DNA of 64,000 nt. It comes from Heterodera schachtii. Lineage: Eukaryota; Nematoda; Chromadorea; Rhabditida; Heteroderidae. Under the pieces are notes generated by a model. That model was not told the DNA's origin. It saw nothing but the letters and a program-made list of their open reading frames with translations, and did not search any database. This document shows, in pieces, positions 1 through 11,520 of the stretch (position 1 is its first letter; every line of letters begins with the position of its first letter). The stretch is taken from positions 2,239,626 through 2,303,625 of the forward strand of contig SIJG01000002.1 in NCBI GenBank assembly GCA_023374025.1, read 5' to 3'. A program made the position numbers and the translations under genes.

Positions 1-1640
1 CCTATAAAATAATTTCGACTTAGCATGACAATGTTGGGCGGCCCTGAAAGCTTTTTCCTCAATGTAAATAAAAATGGCCGTGAGCATTTTTATTTTCTCT
101 TTAAATTTGTGAGCATAAATAAAATATTTTCTAATGATTTGGTCGGCATAATAACTTCCGGAGCTGTCGGTTTTAGTGCGTGTGCTCATGGCAAAATTCA
201 GCAGAATTCCTCAATATTGTGCCAAAAAAACAAAAACGGCTCATTAAAAAAAAAATTTTTTTTTTTGCTCTTCAAAATAATTATAAGGCTCGTTTTTATG
301 GCGCATGAATTTCAAAAAATTTTATTTCGCCCGTTTAACAAAATTTTTTTCTGCCTTAATTTGATTTTTAAGGCTCTGGCACATAAATTTTAAATTTCGC
401 CATTCAACATGACAGAACTCCCAAAGGAGCGGCTCTCCTCAAATGTTTAGGCTTTTGCTGAAATAATTAAATTGCCTCATAAAAAGAATTAAAAATAATA
501 ATTATTGCCCGTGAAAAAAAAAACAATCAATTGCATTGAAGCCTCATTCACTCAAAGCCATTGTACTACCAAATTAAACGCTTGAAACGGTCCCTCTTTG
601 GGAAGCTAAAAAGAGCTTCACTTCTCATCTTGCATTTTTTTTCCTCATGTCTTTAGTAGGCTCTCACCAAAAAAGGTCTGGCTGGTATGTATAAATTTCA
701 AATTCTCCACAAATTAATTTTGGTTAATGAATTGAGCTGCTTGTGAAATAACTATATTTATGTTAATTTTGTTTGCCATATGATTTAACTAATTGGCATA
801 TTTCCGGATCAAATTTAAAAAGCCAAAATTTAAGAATAAAAACCTTGAATGTTGAAAAAATGTTACCATTACTTGACAAATAGCCCTAGGGCAGCAATTT
901 AGTTAAATAAATATTTAAAAAGACATATATATCTTAATATGTAAGAAAGGCTTAGAATGTTTAGGCTTTTTGCTAAATAAATAAAAATGCCTCACAAAAA
1001 TGCTCAAAAATGATTTAACTAAAAAATAAACTTTATTGGAACATTTTGTAAATGAAATTGCTTTTTGCAATTTTAATGCTGAATGGCTGCGAAAATCAGA
1101 AAATTGCTTTAGTGGCTTGCGTTCACATCACTTTCTTTGGCGTTCTCAGGGGTGTAATGCACTTCCGTGCAATCGATGAGAATCAAAAATTTACGCACGC
1201 AAGGGCAAAGTTCATAATGGCCAATGGATACTCATTATCCCGTTACATGGCAAATGCTTTCACCCACAAAAAACTTGACAAAAGGCCCAAAGGCCGTGAA
1301 TATAGTGTTTATTCAGAGAGCCAAAAGTTAGCAGAAACATTTGAATTTGCTTGGCCTTTTTTTCATAGACTTAGCCTGGCCTCTAAAATAATTTTGACTG
1401 AGCATAACATTAGGCGGCGCTCTGAATGCTTTTCCTCAATATAAATTCAAAAAATGGCCGCGAGCGCTTTGGGTTTGCTGTTAAAATTATGGAACATCAC
1501 AGAAAGTAAATCATCCTTTAAGCGCTTAATGATTTCAGGAGCAGTCGGCCTTTTATGCGCAGAACAACCTTTCATAAAAAATGTGCGCCAAATTCTAGGG
1601 CAAAGATTTTTATGTAAGAGAAGATTAAAAAAAAACTAAT
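1..1640. repeat. Diverged direct-repeat pair in AT-rich DNA
   Basis: Two stretches in the same orientation, about 1-240 and about 1373-1610, align over much of their length with many substitutions. Shared landmarks are AAAATAATTT, TTTTTCCTCAAT and AAATGGCCG, and then a GGAGC(A/T)GTCGG block. A third short match, GACAGAACTCCC(A/G)AAGGAGCGGC, occurs near 410 and 1927. Open frames at 25-393, 1052-1444 and 1454-1639 lie inside or beside the copies but show no recognisable domain. I read this as an old dispersed or tandem repeat, not as genes. Confidence 0.5.
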
Positions 1641-3020
1641 TACAAATATTAAATAAATATATATTAAAAATTGCCAAATGTTTTAAAAATGTATGAACAT
1701 ATAAATCTTAGCCCTCTTAATTATGCCCAAACAAAAATTAAAACATTCGGCGCAAATTGTCAAATGGTGGGCTTCAACTGATAAAGAAAATAGGCCTGCC
1801 CTCAAAATTTATAAATTTATTTGGCCATTGAGCGCGCGGCATTTCATAAAAGTTATTTACGGCTAAAAGAGGCCTTTTCACGGCTTTTCACATAATTTTG
1901 GCCATTCATAAATTGGACCGGTCCTTGACAGAACTCCCGAAGGAGCGGCATGCCTCATTCCGTTCTCGCTCACCTACACACGCAAATTCCCACTCGTCCT
2001 CCTGGGGATGGATTGCCAGCGGCGTGCCAGCAACCATCCGGTGCTACCAGTGAAGGTGCTGATGTCCAGCCCAGAATATGAGGAAAGGGACGAGGGAAAT
2101 TGGGGATTGGATTTGGGGGAAAAAGGAATAAGCCAAAATCCGGGCCCTGGATAAATGGCCTCCCCAAATTGGTAATCCCATGGGCGCCCACTATATCTAA
2201 TACGCGTGCGGGGATGGGCGAGAAGGAGTAAAATAACTAATAAACACTTGGCCAATTAAATACTGCCGCGCCTTGCTCTCGGCTCCGCTCTCCGATTAAC
2301 TGCCGCTCAACTGACTCCCTATCGAGGGAATGCTCCCGATTAAATAGTTGGATTGAGTAACGCTAAAAAACTAAAAAAGAAAAGATAAAAAATAAATGAA
2401 AAGAAATTATCTGCATATTGTTGCATGATTAAAATTGAATTGTAATCGATCTGCTGAGAAATGTTAAACTAAAAAGTTCAATTTTTAGGGGGTGCATTTT
2501 CGCCTCTTTCCCAAAAAACGAGAGATGAGAATTCCAAAATGACGTGAGTTGTCCCATCCCTAGTAAATATATTCGTTAATTTTACCGATATTTCGTTTGC
2601 TCCTTGGACGTACGAAAATAAAAAAATTAAAACTTTGGCCGCAAAACGGAAAAGTACCGTTTTTATAATCAATTAGATCGAATGGTGCCTAATTGTTTGC
2701 TCATTGAACTGCCTTCTTTCATTTTTTTGCGTCCGAATGCTTTTTTTGCAAAAAATTTTCTGCAAATCTTTTGGTAAATTCAAGCAAATTGGACGACCAA
2801 CGTTTTATTCGAACGAAAGAATCAACAAAAGATTTCGGAGAAAATGATGGCATCAAATCAGTTTCCTATTGGCGAGATCGATCATTTCTCAAATATAATT
2901 ATTTTTCATTGCTTTGATTCGCTTCTTCTTCTTTATCTTCTTCCGCTGGTGGTGACAATGGCCTAGAATTATTATTATTTTTTAATTTAAGAGAAAATTA
3001 AAAATTGCTTTTGTTGCTCA
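1641..3020. other. Intergenic, no gene recognised
   Basis: AT-rich DNA with one slightly GC-richer patch near 1950-2200. A plus-strand frame there reads as an ordinary hydrophilic peptide (TRKFPLVLLGMDCQRR and onward to PGPG), but I recognise no family and no splice structure. Nothing else is supported in this stretch. Confidence 0.4.
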
Positions 3021-3029
3021 CCCAATGGA

Positions 3030-3892
3030 TTCACTGAAACTCCACAAACTAAATCGGACACTGTTCAAATTGGCACCCGAATAATTGGCACGCCGCAGAT
3101 CAAATCTGATATAGGAAAATTGGCACCCGGATTTTCGCGGTCTTTCCACTTAACTGGCGCCGTCTCCCCAATTGGGCACCGTTGCAACAGCCAATTATGC
3201 AATGATTTATTTTCATTAGAAGATTCGTAGTGTCAGCTTTTCTTTCGTCCGTTCATTCACCAATTCAAATTGTTCAATTGGCGTTGGTTCCAAACGAAAA
3301 TAAAGTTGAATTTGGTAACTGACAGAAGTGGTGGCACGGCGAAATGTCTAAACAAAATTTAACAAAAATATGGGGGCCAACTCTGAAATTGTCGACCCAT
3401 TCGAGATTCAGCGGACCCAAATAACCATTGCGATGCAATCATTTCGGACGGCCATCGGTGGTCAGAGTATGTAACCATTTGGCCAACGCTTGGCCACCAG
3501 AAGAAGTTGAATTTGGCCCATCATCAGCAAATGGTCTGTCACGTTCCACTATTGTATTGGAAAAAAAATCAAAATCACCAATTCCATCGGGACACACACT
3601 ACCAGAATCAATTGGATTCAATTGATCAAGATCAGTGAGAATTGTTGGTGAAGTACAGCGACGCAAATTGTTCAAATGTTCCGCGTTGTGAATGCCCAAA
3701 TGACGAATGCTTGTCACAAAAATTGATAAAATTTCTCGGGCCAAAACATCCCAAATTGGCTGAACATTCTCGGCATTATAGGGGTATGTCACATACAAAT
3801 TCAAATTGGTGCCACTTCTATCAACGATTCGCTTGTTGGAACGAAGAAATGCAAGCACGGAATGATCAATGTAACTGAATAAATGTTAAAAT
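3030..3892 (-). pseudogene. Decayed F-box-like family gene (cyst-nematode expanded family)
   Basis: Reading the minus strand from about 3892 gives SYIDHSVLAFLRSNKR, then SPTIL, then GGQALAKWLHTLTTDGRPK, where an in-frame TGA interrupts the frame (about 3438). Past the stop and after frame changes the same family pattern resumes: FRRATTSVSYQIQLYF and EPTPIEQFELVNE, then NWLLQRCPIG followed by KW (codons at 3170-3196). From memory this order (YIDxSVxxFL, SPTIL, QALAKWLHTPRxDGRPK, NWLLVRCPI, KW) belongs to a large F-box-like family in Globodera and Heterodera. A stop at about 3890 also removes the N-terminal F-box part. At least one nonsense and two frameshift lesions make this a pseudogene. Family identity is recalled, not searched. 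Confidence 0.7.
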
Positions 3893-3949
3893 GCTTTAAT
3901 ATGTATATACATGTCCGCGACATGAGACCAAGACTCTCGAGCATCAGTA

Positions 3950-3971
3950 GTTATGGCCCGGTGGCCATAAC
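3950..3971. repeat. Small perfect hairpin
   Basis: GTTATGGCC (3950-3958) and GGCCATAAC (3963-3971) form a 9-bp perfect stem with a CGGT loop. The hairpin is flanked by near-direct repeats, AGCATCA on the left and AGCATCA on the right. It lies just upstream of the F-box-like pseudogene on its strand. The function is unknown; it could be a solo terminus of a small inverted-repeat element. Confidence 0.5.
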
Positions 3972-4191
3972 TTCTAGCATCACTTAACCACCCGCAATCA
4001 GGATCCATTTTTCTCTTGTTAGTGCCCTTGTTTTTAAAGATTAAAGGGATATTTGACGGTTCCGAGTCTAATTGGCAATTTGGTGGGTTATTAGCAGGCC
4101 TAAATTAATTAAAGATTTTTAGGACAATTAAAAAAAATTTATTACCTGAAATTTACCAAGAAAAAAACCTTAAAAGTTTTTATAAGAATTT

Positions 4192-4524
4192 CTAAAAATA
4201 CTGAAAATTTCTCGAAAATATTTGTAGCCCTGCACGGCACTCATCCCAAAACAACAACAGCCCACCGACCCGTGTGATGATGTACTGGTTCGGCACTGCG
4301 GTGGTGCTGCCACCGGCGGAAATGGCGGTGGCATGAACGGGTTGAAGGCGGGCACTGAATGGCAATTTGTTATAATCAATGCCATCGGCCGTGATGTTGC
4401 TAGCAGCATAATTTGGTAGCGGCACAATTGTACCGGCGCCGACGCCATTCTTTGTCGGTGTTCCCGCTCGGGACAATTGCTGATGGATGGGGAGCAGCAG
4501 GGCTGGCCGTGATTGAATTTCCAA
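4192..4524 (-). other. GC-rich open fragment, possible captured exon
   Basis: A 110-codon minus-strand frame stands out as GC-rich in an AT-rich setting. It reads as plausible protein (for example NITADGIDYNKLPFSARLQP), but I recognise no domain. It abuts the CACGG palindrome repeat at about 4510, which suggests a gene fragment carried or disrupted by a mobile element. There is no convincing start or splice structure, so I do not call it a gene. Confidence 0.3.
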
Positions 4525-4645
4525 TCACGGAAATCCGTGAGCCGTGATCACGGGGCTTTCAAAAAAAATCCGTGAGCCGTGAGCCGTGATCACGGCACCC
4601 CAAAAACCCCGTGATTCCCGTGATCCGTGATGATTAAAAAAATTT
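4510..4645. repeat. CGTGATCACGG palindrome cluster, copy 1
   Basis: The segment consists of overlapping CCGTGATCACGG-like palindromes and CCGTGAGCCGTGA units. It contains the block GATCACGGCACCCCAAAAAC, which recurs in the same orientation at about 5517. The left edge GGGCTGGCCGTGATTGAATT resembles the edge of the repeat at about 61,227. This looks like the end of a palindrome-rich non-autonomous element whose other end may be the copy at 5460-5575. Confidence 0.6.
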
Positions 4646-5280
4646 TCTAATAATTTTTTATTTAAATTTATTAATAAAAAACGGAATTTAGTCGCTGGAA
4701 AAATAAACAAATATATTTTAAAGAAAACAAACCATATAAACCGCTTTTTTGCGGCGTGCTTTTTCCAAAATTCTTTTCGAGTACAGGGAACAGTGGTGCC
4801 AATAAAGAGCTTTTTATAGAAATCTCTAAAGAAAAATTTTAATTTTTAAATAGAAAATTTTTCAAACTTTTCTTAAATTTAATCAAAACTCTATTTTATA
4901 TTAAAAAAAAAATTCCTCTAACAAATAAGCTAATTTTTGATGTTGAACAAAAAAGTCTTTGGACCAACATTAACATCGGCGGAGAGAAAAAATAGGGATT
5001 TTTAGCGTTTTTGCGCCAAAAAGGGCTATTTTTTGCTATTTTGTGGTCAAATTTCAGAAAATTATGTTAAAAGGGAGTCCGGTGGTGCCGATAGGCGCCG
5101 CCGGGAAAATTTTGAAAATTTGAATGAATTTGTTAGCAGATTTTGTCCAAAATATGTCCAATCATTGGTTAATTTATTGGTATATGGGCGTTTTAAAAAA
5201 TAAAGAAAAATAATTTTAATGCTAAGAAATCTCTTGTTAATTAAAATTCAATTAAAATTATCAAAAAAAATATAAAAATT

Positions 5281-5353
5281 GTCCCATCCCAATGGGGAAT
5301 TGAACCCAAGGGAGAGACAAGGAAAGACAGAAGTTTTAACCACCAGACTACAT
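5281..5353 (-). mobile_element. tRNA-derived SINE head (tRNA-Glu-like)
   Basis: The minus strand starts GTAGTCTGGTGGTTAAAAC, which matches an RNA polymerase III A box and the D-arm of a tRNA-Glu-type gene. About 25 nt later it carries GGGTTCAATTCCCC, a B box in a T-arm-like hairpin. The acceptor stem does not pair and the 3' side runs into AT-rich sequence, so it is not a functional tRNA. I read it as a SINE head or a tRNA pseudogene. It lies between the two CACGG palindrome clusters. Confidence 0.55.
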
Positions 5354-5459
5354 ATATATGTTTAATGCCTAACCAGAAAAGAATTTATTTATTTTTTTCT
5401 CAAAAATTTTTTCACACCACTCCTATTTTCGTCTCAATAAAAATTCCCTATATAAAATG

Positions 5460-5577
5460 CCAATCACGGATCAAAATCACGGAAAATTTGAAAAAATTCG
5501 TGACCCGTGATCCGAGATCACGGCACCCCAAAAACCCCGTGATTTCCGTGAGCCGTGATACGTGATCACGTATGTTA
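5460..5577. repeat. CGTGATCACGG palindrome cluster, copy 2
   Basis: Same composition as the cluster at 4510-4645, including the shared GATCACGGCACCCCAAAAAC block and CCGTGAGCCGTGAT units, in direct orientation. The two clusters bracket about 0.8 kb holding the tRNA-like head. They may be the ends of one element or two independent insertions. Confidence 0.6.
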
Positions 5578-5633
5578 ATTTTCCGCGGTTCTTCGATTTG
5601 GTTCAACCAAGTTCAGACCACAACGACACGATG

Positions 5634-5696
5634 CTACTCTAGTCGGCGCATGATCAAATCGTGGGACTCCAGTTTCTCAATCCGATCACTCACTTC
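5634..5696 (-). other. Possible terminal exon of an unrecognised gene
   Basis: On the minus strand, a TTTCTTGTAG acceptor is followed by EVSDRIEKLESHDLIMRRLE and a stop. The helical, charged peptide and good acceptor suggest a coiled-coil terminal exon. No matching upstream exon could be assigned between 5700 and 6290, so this could equally be chance or a gene remnant. Confidence 0.25.
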
Positions 5697-6294
5697 CTAC
5701 AAGAAAAATCGTAGTTGGGAAATTTGATCAGGGAAGCCAAAATATCAGTGGCTAATCAGATTCAGGCTGTGATCACTTATAGTTAAAAAAATCAGCCCAC
5801 CAAAAAGGCTAGTCTGATCAAAGCATTAAAAAAAGCAGCAAAGAACTAGAAGGTAAAATAAAAACTAATCGATGACTCAACTCCATTGATCAAGCACTGA
5901 GTAAATAACTAGACGAATTGATCATCAGCATTTTGGAGGAAAAATCATTAAGTTCTAAAAGTTATAACCTGAGAAACTCAAAAAAAAAATTTTAATTTAT
6001 ATGGCTTTTGACTAATGGCATAGCATCAAATAAATCAAAAATAATTCTTTAACCTTTTTCATTCAGAAAAGATTTACATTACTTAAAAAAAATAATTTTT
6101 AATTTCTAAGATTAAAGATTTTATTCCACGCCGCGCCCGTCGAATTGGCCATTGAGGGACACAAATTAGTAGTGCACCATGGAAGCAGAGAAAGAAATTA
6201 ATGCATAATACTCATGAGTCTTGGGTAGTTTCATTAAAAATCAAAAATTTCCCTCGGCGTATTCGTTAATTTCTTCGAAAATATATTTAAACAT

Positions 6295-6753
6295 TCACAC
6301 ATTTTTTGTTGCAAAATTCAGAACAATCTGAACAAAATCTTTCAAAAATTTTCCCGATGGGCAGATAGGCACCACCGAGCCCATAGGGCTCAAGCAAGTC
6401 CAAACAGTCACCGGTCTTGACTCTCGAGCAAAGACTTTCCAATTGCCGTCTTTGTACGCACCGCACTTTACCCAAATGTGCCGTCGAAGTCTCGGCCGAG
6501 CATCGCGTTGCGAGTCTTCGCGCAGCTTGTCGTTGTGACCCGTTTCCAGCTCAGCTGCAGTTCCGTCTCCGGAGCGGTGTGCATGCTGCTGGCTCGGCTT
6601 GCGCGGCTGTTCGCGCTGCCGCGACTGCTGGACCAACTCGCGTCCCAGCCCATACTTGTGGCCGCCGACTTCGAGGCGGCACCCCAGCTGGCGAGGGAGT
6701 GTAGGAGGGGGGCGGGGGGGGGGGGGGGGGGTAATTGTGGCATTTTGTATCAA
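6295..6753 (-). other. GC-rich ORF island, unknown
   Basis: A 0.3-kb GC-rich island (about 6430-6710) in AT-rich surroundings is open in several frames. The minus-strand frame of 152 codons is hydrophilic and rich in Q, R and E (for example GRELVQQSRQREQPRKPSQQ). It ends against a poly-G tract at about 6710-6731. No family is recognised. It may be a captured or decayed exon; all-frame openness makes a coding call unsafe. Confidence 0.25.
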
Positions 6754-7294
6754 CTTTTACGTTTAATTCCTGTCATTTCTTACAGCATTTTAAAAGGAAG
6801 AGAAAATTTAAAACAAAATAAATAAAATAAAAATACTTAAAATTCTATCCCATAAACATCACCCGAAGACAACACACACATTAAAATGTCAGCGGTATAA
6901 ATACCTAAGCACAAAAAAATTTAAAAAGTTAGGGAAACCTGAAGACATTTTCAGTTTCTAAGATCTGGCCCCTCCAAATAAGGGCAAATCTTAGAAATAA
7001 GGACACTTACAGGCACTGCTAAAAAGTGCAAAAATGGGCAATTCCTAAAAATGCAAAAATCAAACATTGATTTTTGTACGATTTTTTATTAATATACATC
7101 TTTTTATATAAATTTGTTTTCTCATTTTTGCTTCCAGTTTTGGGCTCTTAACTTTTTTAAAAAACTCGAATCAAAAAATGCCTGCTGTGAGGGCACCACG
7201 CCAAAGGCCTCTCTCTCTACATCATTATATTTTTTATTTCTTTTATTAGAGCAACAACATGAAAATTAAATTTTAAAATATTACAAATTATTTA

Positions 7295-10000
7295 CTTTAT
7301 ATTAGAGACCGGACAAGAGGGTCGGTCGAACGGTTTCGGTTAAAAACCGAAAAAAACTGAAACCGAAAAAAACCGAAAACTCAAAAAATTCTCGGTCGAA
7401 CGGTTTCGGTTAAAAAACGGAAAAAAAACCGAAATCGAAAAAACCAAGAAAATTTTTCGGTTTATTTCGGTTTTTCGGTTTTTTTGAATTTCATTATTTT
7501 TTTTCCAAAAAAGCAATAAACCATTTTTATTAACACAGAAAGGCTCTCTATATATTGAATTTTTGGGAGATTTCGATTCAAAAAAATGAGCATTTCGGCC
7601 TTTCTTGGACGCAATCGGCGGCGCCGGTAGTCGTATGTGTCGCGCGCTGTTGGAAACAACTGCTCACTTGCCACGCTCGTCGCCGGAATGCAAAGGAATT
7701 TTTTTGCTTCTTCTGCCAAAGCTAAATAATGTAAAACCTTAGAAGCGGGTAATAAATTAGCCACATTAAAATACCCGGAAATTCATTGGCTCTCTCATTC
7801 CAAAACTCTAAAGGATCAGAATTGGACGGAATTGTGCCGGTAGAACAATAAGCATTAATTTCGCTCATTGCCTTTCGCTCTTCTATAACTCAAAATTTAA
7901 ATGAAAAAAATTGGTTTTTACGTGAGTTTGTCTCGACTACTGACGATGCTGACAGCGTATGATCAAAAAAATCAAGCAATCCCTTCGGCTTTTTAGAAAT
8001 AGGAGAATTTGGCAACGGAAGGACCTCCTCACTGAATTGTTCCTCCCTTAATGATTCGAGGTGTGAACAAATTTGGCGTCTGAAAAATACAAATTTTTGT
8101 TGTGATTGTATTCAATGTTTACCGTAAAATATCCGAAAAGTCAGAAACTTTGTCTTTAAATCTTGGGTCGAGAAACATGGCAATTTGATGATCCTAAGAA
8201 AAAAAAATTAACTAAGAATTCCGTTAACTATTTAGACCTTTCATCTTTACAGCCAAAAATTTTTGTCTTTAATCCATCGACAATTTGGTCCCGTATTTCG
8301 CTTACGTCGTTGTTTTCAAACTCCATTTGTGCCAGATTTTGAATTATAATTGCTCCATTGGATCCAAAACTTTCAAAAGTTCATTCATCAAATTGCTTTC
8401 ACTGCCATCAAATGTAAAATTCAAATTTTCGATTTTGAATTGCGTAATGTGCCAATGCTTCTTGTTGCTCCTCAATTCGGCGCATCATAAGATATGCCGC
8501 GTTCCATCGAGTTGGTGTGTCCTTAATTTATTAAAAATATGCGTTGGATTGAATGTACATTTGGGAGTAAAACCTGTAAAAGTGTATGAACTGAGATGCC
8601 CAAATCCTTTTGAATTGTTTTCAAAATGCTTGAAGCCAATGGTGAATGTTTATAGTGCCCAACAATGCGGCGGCATTTAGCAAGAAGCTTTTTTACAGCT
8701 TCATTTCTGTCTAACGCACCGCGTACGACAATGTTTTCCATGTGGGCCGCACAGTTCCTATTCAAAAAACTTTCCACATTCAAGTTTGGGTCGGAAAATG
8801 CCTAAAACCGAAAAACCATCATAAAACTTTCCCACTAAACAAATCTTTTTGAAATTGCTCGCTTCGTCATGAACGAAAAAAAAAATTTTTTCGTTTGAAA
8901 AATTCCATATCTTCAGTAAATCTCTTAATTTCTCTGCAATTCTTTCACCAGTATGAGTGCCTTCGAATTCAGAAACAGACAGTACAAATGATTTTCTGAC
9001 AAATATTTTGCTGATTCCGTGTGCCGTAAGGCTAAATTGTTTGACGACAAAAGTTGAAAGAAAATTGAAAACACAACCTTATGAATGCGTTTGAAGTGTC
9101 AGACCAAATATCCGACGTAAAAGCAATTTTTGAGCATTCGTCCAATTCACTTTGGACCTTTGATTTGACCATTCTGTAGACCATTGGAAGAATTTTTTTA
9201 CGATAAATTGACTCATCCTTCAATTTTTGCAACGGATGGTTTGCCATGAATAGTGCGATTGTTGTCGGGTTGTTGATATCGGAGAAAGATGATTGGGTGC
9301 ATGCAATCCAATGAATTACTTTTTTGTCGAATGATGAAAGACCCTCTTAAAAATTTAAAAAAACCAATACATATGCACATTTAATATAACGTACAACTTC
9401 CTAAGACCAAGTGTGTTTCGATTGTCCCTTTCTCACCTCGCTTCTGCTTCAACAAATCTTCATATTTCGCCTCACTGCTGTTTTTGTGTTTTGATTTAAG
9501 GTGGTTTATCGCATTGGAGGTGTTGCCTTGCTTGCACTTAATATTCTTACTGCATTCAGCACATTCGTACTCAAATTCATTGTTGTTGCTTTTTTTATAA
9601 AACCCGATTTGCCAAATCGCACTGCCAGAGGGCATGTTGAACATTGCTGCAATGTTTTAATTATATTAATAAATTAAAAAAGAAATTAAAATAAAAGAAA
9701 TAGTGATAATCTTTTCAAAAATCTGAGAATTTCAAACAGTATATTATGCCAAAAATTGTTATTAACGGGTTATGTATCTTCAATTCGTCATTCGGTTTTA
9801 TTTTTCGATTTTTCATAAAAGTCGGTCGATTGTTTTAGTTTTTTGATTAATTCGGTCGGTCTGTTTCGGTTAAAAAACCGAAAAAAACCGAAACCGAAAA
9901 AAGCCGAAAAATTCTCGGTCGGTTTTTTCGGTCAAAAACCAAAATCGAAAATCGAAAAAAATCGAAAAAAAAACCGACCGGTCCGATCTCTACTTTATAT
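7295..10000 (-). mobile_element. hAT DNA transposon with perfect 8-bp target-site duplication
   Basis: The element runs 7303-9992. Its left end is TAGAGACCGGAC and its right end, read inward on the minus strand, is TAGAGATCGGAC, so the termini match at 11 of 12 positions. The flanks are identical: CTTTATAT at 7295-7302 and CTTTATAT at 9993-10000, the 8-bp duplication expected of hAT transposition. Subterminal regions are rich in repeated GGTCGGTCGAACGGTTTCGG and CCGAAAAA motifs on both sides, typical transposase-binding subterminal repeats. The element carries a transposase gene on the minus strand. Intact ends and an undecayed duplication imply a fairly recent insertion. Confidence 0.93.
7462..9644 (-). 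CDS. hAT-family transposase, multi-exon
   Basis: This gene moves the surrounding hAT element by cut and paste. The N-terminal exon (from ATG at 9644) is a BED zinc finger: a tryptophan, then CAEC, then [14 protein letters not shown] giving the C2H2 set. The next exon (about 9350-9077) reads through [19 protein letters not shown] and IWSD. Further exons contain [16 protein letters not shown] and VHDEAS, then [15 protein letters not shown] (the CxxH of the hAT catalytic region), then [19 protein letters not shown] (the PTRW motif). The last exon is the dimerisation domain: [18 protein letters not shown] and [11 protein letters not shown]. Several frame changes coincide with splice-like borders, so it may be intact, but I could not settle every junction (the one after the BED exon is open). 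Confidence 0.85.
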
Positions 10001-11104
10001 GTATAATATAAGAAATATTTTACTTTTCTATGCTATTTCAATTTTTTTTTTTATTTTTTTGTTACGTAATTAATTTCAAATTTTTCATTTTTATGATTAT
10101 TTATAATTTCTTCAGCATTTTTTCAACCTTTAAATTAATTTTCTTTTGGGTGTTTATTAAATTTTTTATTTTACATTATTTTGCATAATAAAAGTACTTT
10201 TATTTTTTATTTAGGTGTTCATTTTTTACTCACGTATCAGATTCATGTACAATCAAATTGGTTCCATTACTGTATGTAAAAATTAAATTTGATTCTTTTT
10301 TCGTTCGTTATTAAATGTTAATTTATTTTTAGCCGTATATTAACATATTAAATTAATTAAATTTATTGTTTTAATTAATATGAGTTTACATTTATTCTTT
10401 GTTTGTTTATGTTACTTAATTTGATGTTTTTAAATTTTACTTTGTTATAGTATGAGTTCTAAGGAAGTGCATTTTGTATTATATTGTTTTATTTTAATTA
10501 GGTTTTCAAAAAGAATAGTTTTTTACCATAAAATTTTAAAGTGCCCATTAACTGCTTCATATTTTCAATCTTTATCATTACTTTGAACTGATTTATATTA
10601 CACTGAGTAATTAATGAAAAAAAATTATTATTAGCTAAAGATTATAATTTATCGATTTTAATTGTATTTTTTCAGATTAATTTAAAACAATTGTTCAAAT
10701 AAATTCTTTAAAATATTGGGATATATCTATAATATTATCTTCTTGTCCACGCTATAAGATAAATTTGTATTTGCATATATTACAACAACAAAAATTATTA
10801 TTTTTTTTACTTCTTTGTGTGAGCTGTATCGTGAAGAAAATTAATGTACTATTAAGAATTTAATCAATTTTAAAATATAATTTTAAAATGTTAGGCCTTT
10901 TCATATTTTGTGGGGTTTTTGAGAAAATTTCATCATACATAGTACAACATTCCATAAAATTAGTTTGTAATCCTTAAATCATCAATTAAAAAATAGTATT
11001 TCATTAAAGCAAAATAATAAATGCAATAAATGAAAATTGCTGAAATATTTTGTTTCTTTTAAATAAGTATTTACTATGTGAAAATTTGTTTATAAATTTT
11101 AACT
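10001..11104. other. AT-rich intergenic, nothing seen
   Basis: Very AT-rich DNA with poly-A/T runs and only short chance frames. No exon, repeat element or RNA gene is supported here. Confidence 0.5.
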
Positions 11105-11520
11105 TGGTTTTTGCATTGGAATAATTGGACAAAAGGTCACAAATATTGGCTGAAGAATGGGACAAAATGTCACCAATATTGGGGGAAGGATTGGACAAAA
11201 TGTCACAAAATGCTAGAGGAATAATTGGACAAAAGGTCACAAATATTGGGGGAAGGATTGGACAAATGTAACCAAATTAGGAGAAGTACTTGATCAAATT
11301 ATCACTAAATATTGGAGTAGGAATTGGACAAAAAATGCAACCAAATGTTAAGGGAATAATTTGACAAAATGTCACTAAAAATTGGGGGAAGGATTGGATT
11401 GTCACGAAATGCTAGAGGAATAATTGGACAAAAGGTCACAAATATTGGCTGAAGAATGGGACAAAATGTCACTAGTTAGGAGAATAATTGGATAAAATAT
11501 CACCAAATATTGGAGTAGGA
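11105..11520. repeat. Minisatellite with GACAAAATGTCAC core
   Basis: Irregular tandem copies of an approximately 35-40-bp unit with the core AATTGGACAAAAGGTCAC, then AATATTGG and a G/A-rich spacer. A stretch of more than 50 bp starting AATAATTGGACAAAAGGTCA is repeated exactly at about 11,119 and 11,417, showing recent homogenisation. It ends about 220 bp before the assembly gap. Confidence 0.8.
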
